DNA from: Myxococcales bacterium
Lineage (GTDB): Bacteria > Myxococcota_A > Polyangia > Polyangiales > Polyangiaceae
Direction: 5' to 3'
Assembly: GCA_016703425.1 (NCBI GenBank)
Contig: JADJCA010000021.1
Coordinates: 1 to 25,081, forward strand
Length of the DNA stretch: 25,081 bases
Of this stretch, positions 19,237-25,081 are shown in pieces (the stretch's first letter is position 1; every line of letters begins with the position of its first letter). Below the pieces are notes generated by a model that saw only the letters and a list, made by a program, of their open reading frames with translations, was not told the origin of the DNA and did no database searches. A program made the position numbers and the translations under genes.

Positions 19237-19277
19237 ACTAGCAGACTCGCCGCTCGCCGCGCCGTCAGCCCACCGCC

Positions 19278-19979
19278 TCACTCCCCGCGCAGCTTCGCTT
19301 CGAGCTCCGCCACTCGCGCCGTCAGCGCCTTGGCCTCGCGCTCAGCCTTGTCCCGCTCCTCTTCGGCCGTCGCCACCATCGTGCCATCCCGCGTCAACCT
19401 GAGCGCCGCGGGAAATTCGCCGAACGGCGCGACGGCCCACAGGACTGGTGCTCCGAGCACGCCTGACAGCGTGAGGCACGGCGTGGACTCTCCTTCGACG
19501 ATGCGCTCGACGAGATCGCCTTCGATGAGATCCCAAACGCGAAGGCGCTCGCCGACGCGCCCATCCATGTTGAAGCAAACGAGCTCCCGCACTCCGAGCT
19601 CGTGGTAGCGCTCGAGCTTCTCTTCGAAGGTCCACCGCTCCGGCGTGTCAGACGGGCTCAAGATCTCCACCGCGAGTTCGGGGATCCCCTTCTCCCAGGT
19701 CTTCCACGAATTGAACGCCTCGTGCGCGACGCCCAACTTCACGAAGCCGTCGGGCGCGAGCTGCCTGCGGTTGGTCCGGGCGTTCCAGTAGACGAACTGA
19801 TCGGCCCCGCACGAGTGCTCCGGTGCGACCAGCCGCTTCAAGAGGGCGAAGAGCAGGAAGCAGAGTTCCAGGTGCCGCTGCGACTGTCCCAAGTGCTCCT
19901 CCCATGGCTCGGCCGACGGAAAGTCGGCGGGCCGCACGGGACGAACATGCGCGAGCTTGAGAGCAGGGCTGTCTGCCAT
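19278..19979 (-). CDS. Uma2-family PD-(D/E)XK nuclease-like protein with coiled-coil tail
   Basis: Intact 233-aa member of the Uma2 (DUF820) family, which has a restriction-endonuclease-like fold and largely unknown roles. APDGFVKLGVAHEAFNSWKT precedes the core ELAVEILSPSDTPERW, the typical Uma2 (D...ExxSPSD) motif, followed by EEKLERYHELGVRELVCFN. The last ~35 residues (EEERDKAEREAKALTARVAE) form a predicted coiled coil. The ATG gives MADSPALKLAHVRPV. It starts 36 bases after the NtrC-type gene on the same strand, so the two are probably one operon. Uma2 genes are abundant in large-genome bacteria, and a specific link to the regulator is inference. Confidence 0.8.
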   Translation of the reverse strand: MADSPALKLAHVRPVRPADFPSAEPWEEHLGQSQRHLELCFLLFALLKRLVAPEHSCGADQFVYWNARTNRRQLAPDGFVKLGVAHEAFNSWKTWEKGIPELAVEILSPSDTPERWTFEEKLERYHELGVRELVCFNMDGRVGERLRVWDLIEGDLVERIVEGESTPCLTLSGVLGAPVLWAVAPFGEFPAALRLTRDGTMVATAEEERDKAEREAKALTARVAELEAKLRGE

Positions 19980-20015
19980 GGGCTCTCCAGCTTGAGTGGC
20001 ACGTTGGAGCGACGC

Positions 20016-21312
20016 TAGTCCCCTTCGTCGCGAAGCCAGCGGGCCAGGGTGTTGCGATGGACGCCGAGTCGCTTCGCGGCTTGCGACTGGTTTCCCTCCG
20101 CGGCGGTGAGCGCTTCGGAGGCGCGCGCGCGCTGTCGCGTCGGCCCGTCGGCGACACCGAGACCGCGGAGGCGACGACGGACGCGCCGAGTCCGACTCTG
20201 CCAACGCCGGCCTGCGCCGCGGCGACGTCATGGGCCGCGTCGAAGGTCACCAGGCGCGCGACGTCGCGCTCGAGTTGGCGCACGTTGCCGGGGTAATCGC
20301 GCGACGCGAGCCATTGAACGACGTCTTCCGCGAGAGCCCGAGAGCGGCGCGCCGCAAACGTAGCCGCGAGTTCGCGCACGTCTTCGCGCCGATCGCGAAG
20401 CGGGGGCACGTAGAGCTGGTAGACGGCGAGGCGATACAAGAGGTCCGCACGAAAGGCTCCCCGCTCCACCTCGCGCGACAGCTCGATGTTGGTCGCGGCC
20501 ACCACGCGGGCGTGCACGTCGAGGTCTTGGGAGCTTCCCATGCGGCGCACCTTGCGCTCTTGAAGGACGCGGAGGAGCCGTGGTTGGAGCGCGAGCGGAA
20601 CGGTCCCGATCTCATCGAGCAGAATTGTGCCGTTGGCCGCGACCTCGAAGGGGCCCGGCCGCAGTTCGTCGGCGCCCGTGAAGGCGCCGCGCTCGTGGCC
20701 GAAGAGCGCATCCTCGAAGGTCGACGGCGAGAGCGTCCCGAGATCCAGCTCGGAGAGCTCGCCACCGAGACCCGACGCTGCGTGAATGGCGCGCGCGACG
20801 CAGTTCTTGCCGACGCCTGTTTCGCCGATGAGCAAGACCGGCTCTGGCCGCTGGGCCACTTGGCGAATCCGCGTCCTCAAGACCGCCATCGCGCGACTCG
20901 AGCCGATGAGCCCATGGGACACGGGAGGCGGCGACGGCGAGCGCTCGACTAGGGCGCGAAGCAAATCGGCCAACGCGTCGGTGTCCTGACGGCCCTTCTC
21001 GACGACCAGCTCGGCGCCGGCTCCTCGGCAGACCGCGCCGAGATCCGGATCGCTGCAGCCGGTGTGAACGATCGCCGGAGGCCCGTGAGTGGCTCGAAGC
21101 CACCGGACCAAGTCGAGCCCGGACCGATCGCTTGGGTTCTTTGGATCGAGCCGCAAGTCGATGAGCGCGACGGCGACGCTCTCTACCCGGTCGAGTGCGG
21201 CTCGGGCCTCGCTGACCGAGGCCGCCTCGGTCACCTCAAAGCCACGCTTCCAAAACGCGCGCCTCAACGCACCACGCAGGTTCGCCTCGTCTTCGACCAG
21301 CAAAATGCGCAT
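20016..21312 (-). CDS. NtrC-type sigma-54-dependent response regulator
   Basis: Three-domain transcription activator. The receiver (residues 1-~120) has the acidic pair E7/D8, phospho-acceptor D52 in ALIDLRLD, T84 and K106. The AAA+ domain has Walker A GETGVGKN (~163-170; usual GETGTGKE), GHERGAFTGA (sigma-54 contact loop, ~205-214), TILLDEIGTVPLALQPRLLR (Walker B) and ADLLYRLAVYQLYVPPLRDR. The C-terminal Fis-like helix-turn-helix reads ALTAAEGNQSQAAKRLGVHR then NTLARWLRDEGD, in another frame. The change falls in a (GC)6 run at 20121-20132, a likely sequencing error. The ATG start is clear (MRILLVEDE). No sensor kinase gene is adjacent. It faces away from the six-paralog cluster across a palindrome-rich region. 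Confidence 0.9.
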
Positions 21313-21333
21313 CGTCCGCCCCCGCTCGATCGA

Positions 21334-21370
21334 GTTGCACCATCGAGGTGCACCACGTGGTGCACCTCGA
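21334..21370. promoter_or_regulatory. Palindromic operator-like site 1
   Basis: A perfect 28-bp palindrome (half-site TCGAGGTGCACCAC) occupies 21343-21370. A second TGCACC/GGTGCA pair with a 5-base centre begins at 21336 and shares its right half with the palindrome. It is 22-58 bases upstream of the NtrC-type start, well placed to control that gene. Which protein binds it is unknown. Confidence 0.65.
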
Positions 21371-21374
21371 AACG

Positions 21375-21384
21375 CTATCGATAG
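21375..21384. promoter_or_regulatory. Short palindrome CTATCGATAG
   Basis: A perfect 10-bp palindrome lies between the two larger sites, followed by an A10 run (21392-21401). It may be part of the same regulatory region. Taken alone it is weak evidence. Confidence 0.3.
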
Positions 21385-21423
21385 ATGCGCGAAAAAAAAA
21401 AGAGAAACCGGCGCTTACGCTCC

Positions 21424-21462
21424 GAGTTGCACCATTGATGTGCACCATCGATGGTGCAACTC
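21424..21462. promoter_or_regulatory. Palindromic operator-like site 2
   Basis: Perfect 12-base inverted arms GAGTTGCACCAT / ATGGTGCAACTC (21424-21435 and 21451-21462) enclose 15 bases. Within them an 18-bp palindrome (half-site TGCACCATC) spans 21441-21458. The half-site TGCACC is shared with site 1, so one dimeric or oligomeric protein probably recognises both. The site lies 75 bases before the first paralog start. Confidence 0.65.
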
Positions 21463-21537
21463 CCTTTGGTCACATCGCGGATTCATTGACGTTCGCGGCG
21501 CGTGGTCGGCGGCATGGCCGTTGCTCTTGTCGGCCTC

Positions 21538-22014
21538 GTGATTGCGCACCTGCTTCAGGACTACCTCACGCTGCGGGGCACCACCGCCACGACGGTCGTG
21601 CGCCAGACGGAGTCCGACTGGCTCACGCTCGAGGGCGTCCGCGACATGACCGCGTGGATTCATGTGTCCCAAGCGAACACGGAAGCCGCGTTTCGTATCG
21701 ATCTGGAAACGTCCCCGACGGCCGACGAGAACCTCTTCCAACCGGTCACGCAGACGTCGGTAGGAACCGGCGGAGTCTTCGTGGCTGTGTCGCGCGCTCG
21801 GCAGGTGATCGGCGCGCTGGTGCCGCTCGCGAGGTTCTTACGCTGGTCGGTGGTGACCCAAACGCCGAGCGCCAACTGGGCGCTCACCTTTCGCGTGTTC
21901 GTTTGCTTGAACCCGACGACGTCGGAGCACCGGATCACACGCGGAAGCGACGCCTTCGAGAGCCCGACGCAGATGGCGCAGATGCTCGCGGCGATGCGAG
22001 CGCCGGGCGCTTAG
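21538..22014 (+). CDS. Tandem paralog 1 of an unrecognised family
   Basis: First of six tandem paralogs. I do not recognise the family. Shared signatures visible here: HLLQDYLTLRG near the N-terminus, ESDWLTLEG, ETSPTADENLFQPV (ETAP in most siblings), PLARFLRWSVV and NWALTFRVFV. These fit a compact beta-sandwich. The GTG at 21538 is chosen because it places LLQD at the same distance from Met as in the siblings; an ATG at 21514 would add eight residues. No Shine-Dalgarno is evident. It has a unique C-terminal extension (~35 aa, ending PTQMAQMLAAMRAPGA). No signal peptide or membrane helix. About 158 aa. Confidence 0.7.
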   Translation: MIAHLLQDYLTLRGTTATTVVRQTESDWLTLEGVRDMTAWIHVSQANTEAAFRIDLETSPTADENLFQPVTQTSVGTGGVFVAVSRARQVIGALVPLARFLRWSVVTQTPSANWALTFRVFVCLNPTTSEHRITRGSDAFESPTQMAQMLAAMRAPGA

Positions 22015-22024
22015 GGCGCGCGGA

Positions 22025-22083
22025 CAGAGAGAAGAGAGAGAAGAGAGATCGGGCACGACCACGGGCACGGGCACGTTCACGGG
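22025..22083 (+). repeat. Simple-sequence stretch between paralogs 1 and 2
   Basis: An AGAGAGAAG-type purine tract (22025-22048) is followed by a loose repeat of GGGCACG/ACGGGCAC. It fills most of the 88-base gap. It could be a polypurine leader or a slippage-prone spacer. The actual ribosome binding site (GGGGAGAG) lies further downstream, just before the next ATG. Confidence 0.5.
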
Positions 22084-22102
22084 ACTGAGGGCGGGGAGAG
22101 AC

Positions 22103-22513
22103 ATGCACGGGATACTTTTGCAGCCATGGACGACCATCAAGGGAACGTCCACCACGACCAGCCTCGCGCAGGGCGATGACGATGCGCTCGACCTGTCAGC
22201 CTTCGAGGACTTCGTGGCGTGGGTGGAGGTCAAGGAGCTCACGGCGGGCGGCGCTGCGAGTCCCGCGCTCGTGCTCGAGACGGCGCCTGCCAAAGACGAG
22301 CTCTTGTTTTCGCCCACCGGCGGCAATCAGACGAGCGTGCCCCTCGCCGTTGGCGTTTCGACCGTGAGAAACCTCCTGAACGCGCCACTCGTCGGGCAGA
22401 TCCCGCTCGCGCGCTTTCTGCGATGGCGCGTCTCGATGAGCGGCGCGTCGTCGGTTTGGTCGGTCACGTTCCAAGTGCACCTCGCCGCCCACGCGGCGCG
22501 CCTCTCGCCCTGA
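22103..22513 (+). CDS. Tandem paralog 2 of an unrecognised family
   Basis: Intact 136-aa sibling. The ATG is preceded by GGCGGGGAGAGAC, a good ribosome binding site, and gives MHGILLQPWTTIKGTS. Shared features: DALDLSAFEDFVAWVEVKEL (core strand region), LVLETAPAKDELLF, then PLARFLRWRVSMSGASSVW and SVTFQVHLAAH. It has LLQP where most siblings have LLQD. No signal peptide, cysteine or membrane segment. Probably co-transcribed with paralogs 1 and 3-6. Function unknown. Confidence 0.8.
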   Translation: MHGILLQPWTTIKGTSTTTSLAQGDDDALDLSAFEDFVAWVEVKELTAGGAASPALVLETAPAKDELLFSPTGGNQTSVPLAVGVSTVRNLLNAPLVGQIPLARFLRWRVSMSGASSVWSVTFQVHLAAHAARLSP

Positions 22514-22579
22514 GCCTCGCTCAGCGCTTCCTCCACCAAGTTTTCCCCGCCTTTTCACCTGCACTTCGCTGAGGGATTG

Positions 22580-23650
22580 ATGCGTTCGCTCTTGATGCAA
22601 GACGTCATCACGATACGCGGTAGCGGCACGACGCCCGTCGTGCAGTCGGAGGTCGATTGGCTCGACCTCACGGCGTACGGCGACGCGGTCTTTTGGATCG
22701 AGATCCTCGAGCTGACGCTCCCGGGCTCGGGCTTCGTGAGCCTGTCGTTCGAGACCGCGCCGGCGAAGCAAGAGTCGCTCTTCGTGGCCATGGAGACGAT
22801 GGCGCTCACGGCTGTCTCGTCGAAGGTGCAAGTCCGCAAGGTGCTCATGAACGCCGCCGGCGGCGTTCCGCTCGCGAGGTTCTTGCGATGGAAGCTCGCG
22901 GGCAGCGTGGCCGGCACGTGGGACGTGACGTTCCGCGTCTACGTGAGCTTCGGCGAGGGCAATCGCAACGCGTTTTCGCCCCTCGCGCTCCCGGGCTTGC
23001 TCCTTTGGCTTCGCGCCGATCAGGGCGTCGTGCTCAGCGGCGCCAACGTGACCGACTGGAAGGACCAATCGGGCAACGGCAACCACGTCTCCCAATCGGT
23101 GAGCGGCAGCCGGCCGGTGTTCGCGGGCAATGGCGTGGGCGGCAAGCCCACCATCGATTTCGCCGGCGGCAAGTTCCTCGAGAACACGGTGACGAGCCTC
23201 GGTCTCGCGGGCTCGGCGTATTCGGTCTTGCTCGTGGCCAAGGGAGGCAACGGCTCGTTCTTCACGCTGCGCCGGAGCCTCACGTACTCGGCGAGCATGT
23301 TCTTCCTCTCGAACACGTACGTCTACAGCAACAGCGGCGGCAACAACTCCGTCGCCACACCGAGCACGTTGCCCACAACGGAATCGAGCGCCTTGGGCTT
23401 CAAGAGTTGCCACCGATACACCGGCTCGGGCAACCCCTCGGTTTGGCTCAACGCCAGCGCGCTCTCGATTTCGGGGCTCGGCCAGGCCACCGAGACGGGC
23501 ACCGCGGGCTTTCAAGTCGGCACCAACACGCAGGCGGTCCCCGAGCCCTGGAACGGCTTCATCTCGGAGCTCATCGTCGTGGGCAACGCCATCGCCGACG
23601 CGGACCGCCTTCGCGTCGAGGCTTACCAACGCGACTTCTACGGAATCTGA
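22580..23650 (+). CDS. Tandem paralog 3 fused to a LamG/concanavalin-like domain
   Basis: A 356-aa protein. Residues 1-~130 are a full copy of the tandem family: SLLMQDVITIRGSGT, VVQSEVDWLDLTAYGDAVFW, LSFETAPAKQESLFVAM, PLARFLRWKLAGS and TWDVTFRVYVSFGEG. The rest is a concanavalin A/LamG-like beta-sandwich: LLLWLRADQGVVLSGANVTD, WKDQSGNGNHVSQ, GGKPTIDFAGGKFLE, YSVLLVAKGGNGSFF, and a final FISELIVVGNAIADADRLR plus VEAYQRDFYGI. Such domains bind glycans or surfaces in secreted and phage tail proteins. GAGGG six bases before the ATG at 22580 favours that start over the adjacent TTG. Its stop overlaps the next ATG (TGATG). The fusion hints that the small family also works at a surface or in an assembly. 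Confidence 0.85.
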   Translation: MRSLLMQDVITIRGSGTTPVVQSEVDWLDLTAYGDAVFWIEILELTLPGSGFVSLSFETAPAKQESLFVAMETMALTAVSSKVQVRKVLMNAAGGVPLARFLRWKLAGSVAGTWDVTFRVYVSFGEGNRNAFSPLALPGLLLWLRADQGVVLSGANVTDWKDQSGNGNHVSQSVSGSRPVFAGNGVGGKPTIDFAGGKFLENTVTSLGLAGSAYSVLLVAKGGNGSFFTLRRSLTYSASMFFLSNTYVYSNSGGNNSVATPSTLPTTESSALGFKSCHRYTGSGNPSVWLNASALSISGLGQATETGTAGFQVGTNTQAVPEPWNGFISELIVVGNAIADADRLRVEAYQRDFYGI

Positions 23651-24027
23651 TGAACACCTATCTCCTCCAAGACTGGGTCTCGCTCAGCGGTGACGCGACC
23701 GCTGCCTCGACCATCGTCTCGCAGCCGTCCGCCGCGTGGCTCGATCTCGCCCACGCGAGCGAGCTCACGTTCTTCCTCGAGGTATCGAGGAAGGTTGGCG
23801 CGCCGCAGATGAAGTACGACACCGCGCCCTTGCGCGAAGGCGCGATGTTCCAGGAGCTCGCGAGCTTCGCCATGCCGACGACGACCACGCCGCTCGTCAC
23901 GCCCATTTCGCTCTACACGAACCCCGCTATCGCGGTCGCCCGTTGGGTGCGGTGGCGCGTCTACTCGGACGTCGGGTCGGTGTGGGACGTGACCTTTCGC
24001 CTCAGCGTCATGGCCTACCGCCGCTGA
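23650..24027 (+). CDS. Tandem paralog 4 of an unrecognised family
   Basis: Intact 125-aa sibling whose ATG overlaps the paralog 3 stop, implying translational coupling with the LamG fusion. Shared features: NTYLLQDWVSLSGD, TIVSQPSAAWLDLAHASELT, FFLEVSRKVG, YDTAPLREGAMFQEL, VARWVRWRVYSDVGSVWDVT and FRLSVMAYRR. It is one of the most divergent copies in the middle region (Thr/Pro-rich MPTTTTPLVTP). No signal peptide or membrane helix. Function unknown. Confidence 0.8.
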   Translation: MNTYLLQDWVSLSGDATAASTIVSQPSAAWLDLAHASELTFFLEVSRKVGAPQMKYDTAPLREGAMFQELASFAMPTTTTPLVTPISLYTNPAIAVARWVRWRVYSDVGSVWDVTFRLSVMAYRR

Positions 24028-24077
24028 GCGCGGCCGCCGAACAAACCACGCCGCACCGAACCACACTGGAGACCTCG

Positions 24078-24458
24078 ATGCACAGCGCCGTTCTTCAAGA
24101 TTGGATCACCGTGCGCGACTCGAGCGCCAGCGGCATCGTCTCGCAGAGCTCGACCGACTGGCTTCAGACCGGCGAGTTCGAGAACGCGCAGTTCTTCATC
24201 GACGTTCGCTACTGCAGCGCGCCGCGGCTCTACCTCATCTTCGAGACCGCGCCGGCGCCCTTCGAGAAGTTCTGGAAGCCGCTTCAATACGAAGGGGCGC
24301 TCGACTTGGTGCCGCTCGTGGGCACGACGACCATCGTGCAGACCGCGTTCGCGCATGCGACGTACGGGCCGCCGCTCGCGAGCTACTTGCGCTGGACCCT
24401 CAACGGCACCGCCGGGGCCTGGGAGGTGTGCTTCCGCATCACGATGTCCGCCAGTTGA
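24078..24458 (+). CDS. Tandem paralog 5 of an unrecognised family
   Basis: Intact 126-aa sibling. GGAG seven bases before the ATG is a usable ribosome binding site. Shared features: AVLQDWITVRDSSASGIVSQ, SSTDWLQTGEFENAQFFIDV, LIFETAPAPFEKFWKPL and ASYLRWTLNGTAGAWEVCFR. It departs from the others in having two cysteines and LASYLRW in place of LARFLRW. Function unknown; probably the same structural role as its neighbours. Confidence 0.8.
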   Translation: MHSAVLQDWITVRDSSASGIVSQSSTDWLQTGEFENAQFFIDVRYCSAPRLYLIFETAPAPFEKFWKPLQYEGALDLVPLVGTTTIVQTAFAHATYGPPLASYLRWTLNGTAGAWEVCFRITMSAS

Positions 24459-24518
24459 GCGTCGCGCACAAGACCCACGAAACAAGAGACGAAGAGCAGA
24501 GAAAGGAACAGGGAGACC

Positions 24519-24938
24519 ATGTACGGATTTCTTCTTCAGGATTGGATCACCATTCGCGGCACCGGCACGAGCGGGCTCGTCGTCGTGCAGAGCGAGGCCA
24601 ACTGGGTGAGCCTCCAGCCCTACCAGGACATCGTCTTCTGGCTCGAAGTGCGCGAATGCACGCTCGTGCCGACGGGCGGCACCAGCGTCATCCTCGACTA
24701 CGAGACCGCGCCCATGAGGGACGAGAACCTCTTCCGCCCCATGGTGACCGGCTCCACATTGACGGCCGCATCCGCCTCAACGACTCCGACCATCACGAAG
24801 GTCTTGCTTCAGCAGAACCCGACGATACCCTTGGCTCGATGGGTTCGATGGAAGCTCACCGCCAACGGAACCGCAGGCGCATGGGATCTCACGTTCCGAC
24901 TCAGTGCTGCCGCGAATGCTGTCGGCGCGCTGGGGTAG
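24519..24938 (+). CDS. Tandem paralog 6 of an unrecognised family
   Basis: Intact 139-aa sibling and the copy closest to the family pattern. AGGAACAGGGAG precedes the ATG. Shared features: YGFLLQDWITIRGTGTSG, VVVQSEANWVSLQPYQDIVF, WLEVRECTLVPTGG, DYETAPMRDENLFRPMV, PLARWVRWKLTANGTAGAWD and LTFRLSAAANAVG. It matches the N-terminal half of paralog 3 best. No signal peptide or membrane helix. A weak hairpin (GGCTA/TAGCC, 24940-24954) just after the stop may mark the end of the cluster. Confidence 0.82.
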   Translation: MYGFLLQDWITIRGTGTSGLVVVQSEANWVSLQPYQDIVFWLEVRECTLVPTGGTSVILDYETAPMRDENLFRPMVTGSTLTAASASTTPTITKVLLQQNPTIPLARWVRWKLTANGTAGAWDLTFRLSAAANAVGALG

Positions 24939-24970
24939 TGGCTAGCGCGTAGCCGCGTCGGGCGCTCGGG

Positions 24971-24976
24971 TAGCAT
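24971..24976 (+). promoter_or_regulatory. Possible -10 box before the last gene
   Basis: TAGCAT lies twelve bases before the ATG at 24989, in the same short-leader arrangement seen elsewhere in the window. It suggests the last gene has its own promoter rather than belonging to the paralog operon. Confidence 0.25.
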
Positions 24977-24988
24977 TCGCGAAGCGTC

Positions 24989-25081
24989 ATGGCCGCCCCG
25001 GAGGACAGAGCGGGTGCGTTGGCGAGAGACGACCTCCGCGGTTCGCGCGCGGGCGACGGCGGTGCGGAAGAGCAGCGCGAC
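24989..25081 (+). CDS. Start of a gene running off the window (partial)
   Basis: An ATG opens a frame of 31 codons without a stop up to the window edge: MAAPEDRAGALARDDLRGSR, then AGDGGAEEQRD. The charged, low-complexity N-terminus gives no family. The start is supported only by the upstream -10-like box and by its position after the paralog cluster. Confidence 0.35.
   Translation, partial: MAAPEDRAGALARDDLRGSRAGDGGAEEQRD

Noticed and set aside
17941..19281. 446-codon open frame opposite the phosphoesterase
   Set aside because: It is the antisense shadow of a well-conserved gene. Its product is rich in Arg/Val/Glu/His with no motif, and it runs through the hairpin repeat.
21313..21537. Sigma-54 (-24/-12) promoter in the divergent region
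   Set aside because: I looked for GG-N10-GC arrangements near the palindromes on both strands and found no convincing match.
22196..23629. 477-codon open frame opposite paralogs 2 and 3
   Set aside because: Arg/Glu/His-rich shadow of genes supported by homology among six copies; no family signal.
21538..24938. Prophage tail-fibre module
   Set aside because: The LamG-like fusion would fit, but there is no capsid, terminase, tail tube, lysis or integrase gene in the window.

Overview
The window is very GC-rich and reads like a myxobacterial (Polyangia-type) deltaproteobacterial chromosome, perhaps from a metagenome or an unpolished long-read assembly. Supporting this are several lipoproteins with Asp/Ala/Gly-rich 'DAGADAG' linkers and Cys-rich domains, a Ser/Thr protein kinase, an NtrC-type regulator with a Fis-like tail, and short leaders with TAnnnT-like boxes. 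No rRNA, tRNA, CRISPR array, insertion sequence or phage structural module was seen.

One technical point governs the annotation. Nearly every gene in the left ~16 kb is broken by one or more single-base frameshifts, while the right ~8 kb is almost clean. In the broken genes the conserved motifs continue across frames, and some breaks sit in homopolymers or GC-dinucleotide runs. I therefore treat them as real genes with probable sequence errors. Spans are given for the whole gene, and some starts and stops are approximate.

Layout. 1-6 kb: a damaged Ser/Thr kinase (-), a Smr-domain protein, branched-chain aminotransferase ilvE, and a membrane-anchored M28 metallopeptidase whose start overlaps the ilvE stop. 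6-11 kb: a lipoprotein with a FAM20/HipA/PI-kinase-like fold, a D-aminoacylase-type amidohydrolase, and a lipoprotein with an SH3b domain and a GH114-like barrel. 10.8-12.4 kb (-): a Cys-rich lipoprotein translationally coupled to a ferritin-like protein. 12.5-15.9 kb (+): a tightly overlapping four-gene set of DUF99/endonuclease-dU-like protein, RNA ligase, Ham1-like NTP pyrophosphatase fused to a duplicated unknown domain, and AbiEii-like nucleotidyltransferase. This looks like a nucleic-acid repair, nucleotide house-cleaning or defence operon. 15.9-19.1 kb: a four-repeat hemopexin-like lipoprotein (-), a Cys-rich lipoprotein, and a Tat-exported phosphoesterase of the phospholipase C/acid phosphatase family. 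19.3-21.3 kb (-): an NtrC-type response regulator followed by a Uma2-like nuclease.

21.5-24.9 kb (+): six tandem, intact paralogs of an unrecognised ~125-160 aa family, one fused to a LamG/concanavalin-like domain. They are divergent from the NtrC-type regulator across an intergenic region with nested palindromes built from TGCACC/GGTGCA half-sites. This regulator-operator-paralog array is the best candidate for an undescribed system. A ~90 bp four-hairpin element occurs twice, in opposite orientations, each time between convergent genes.
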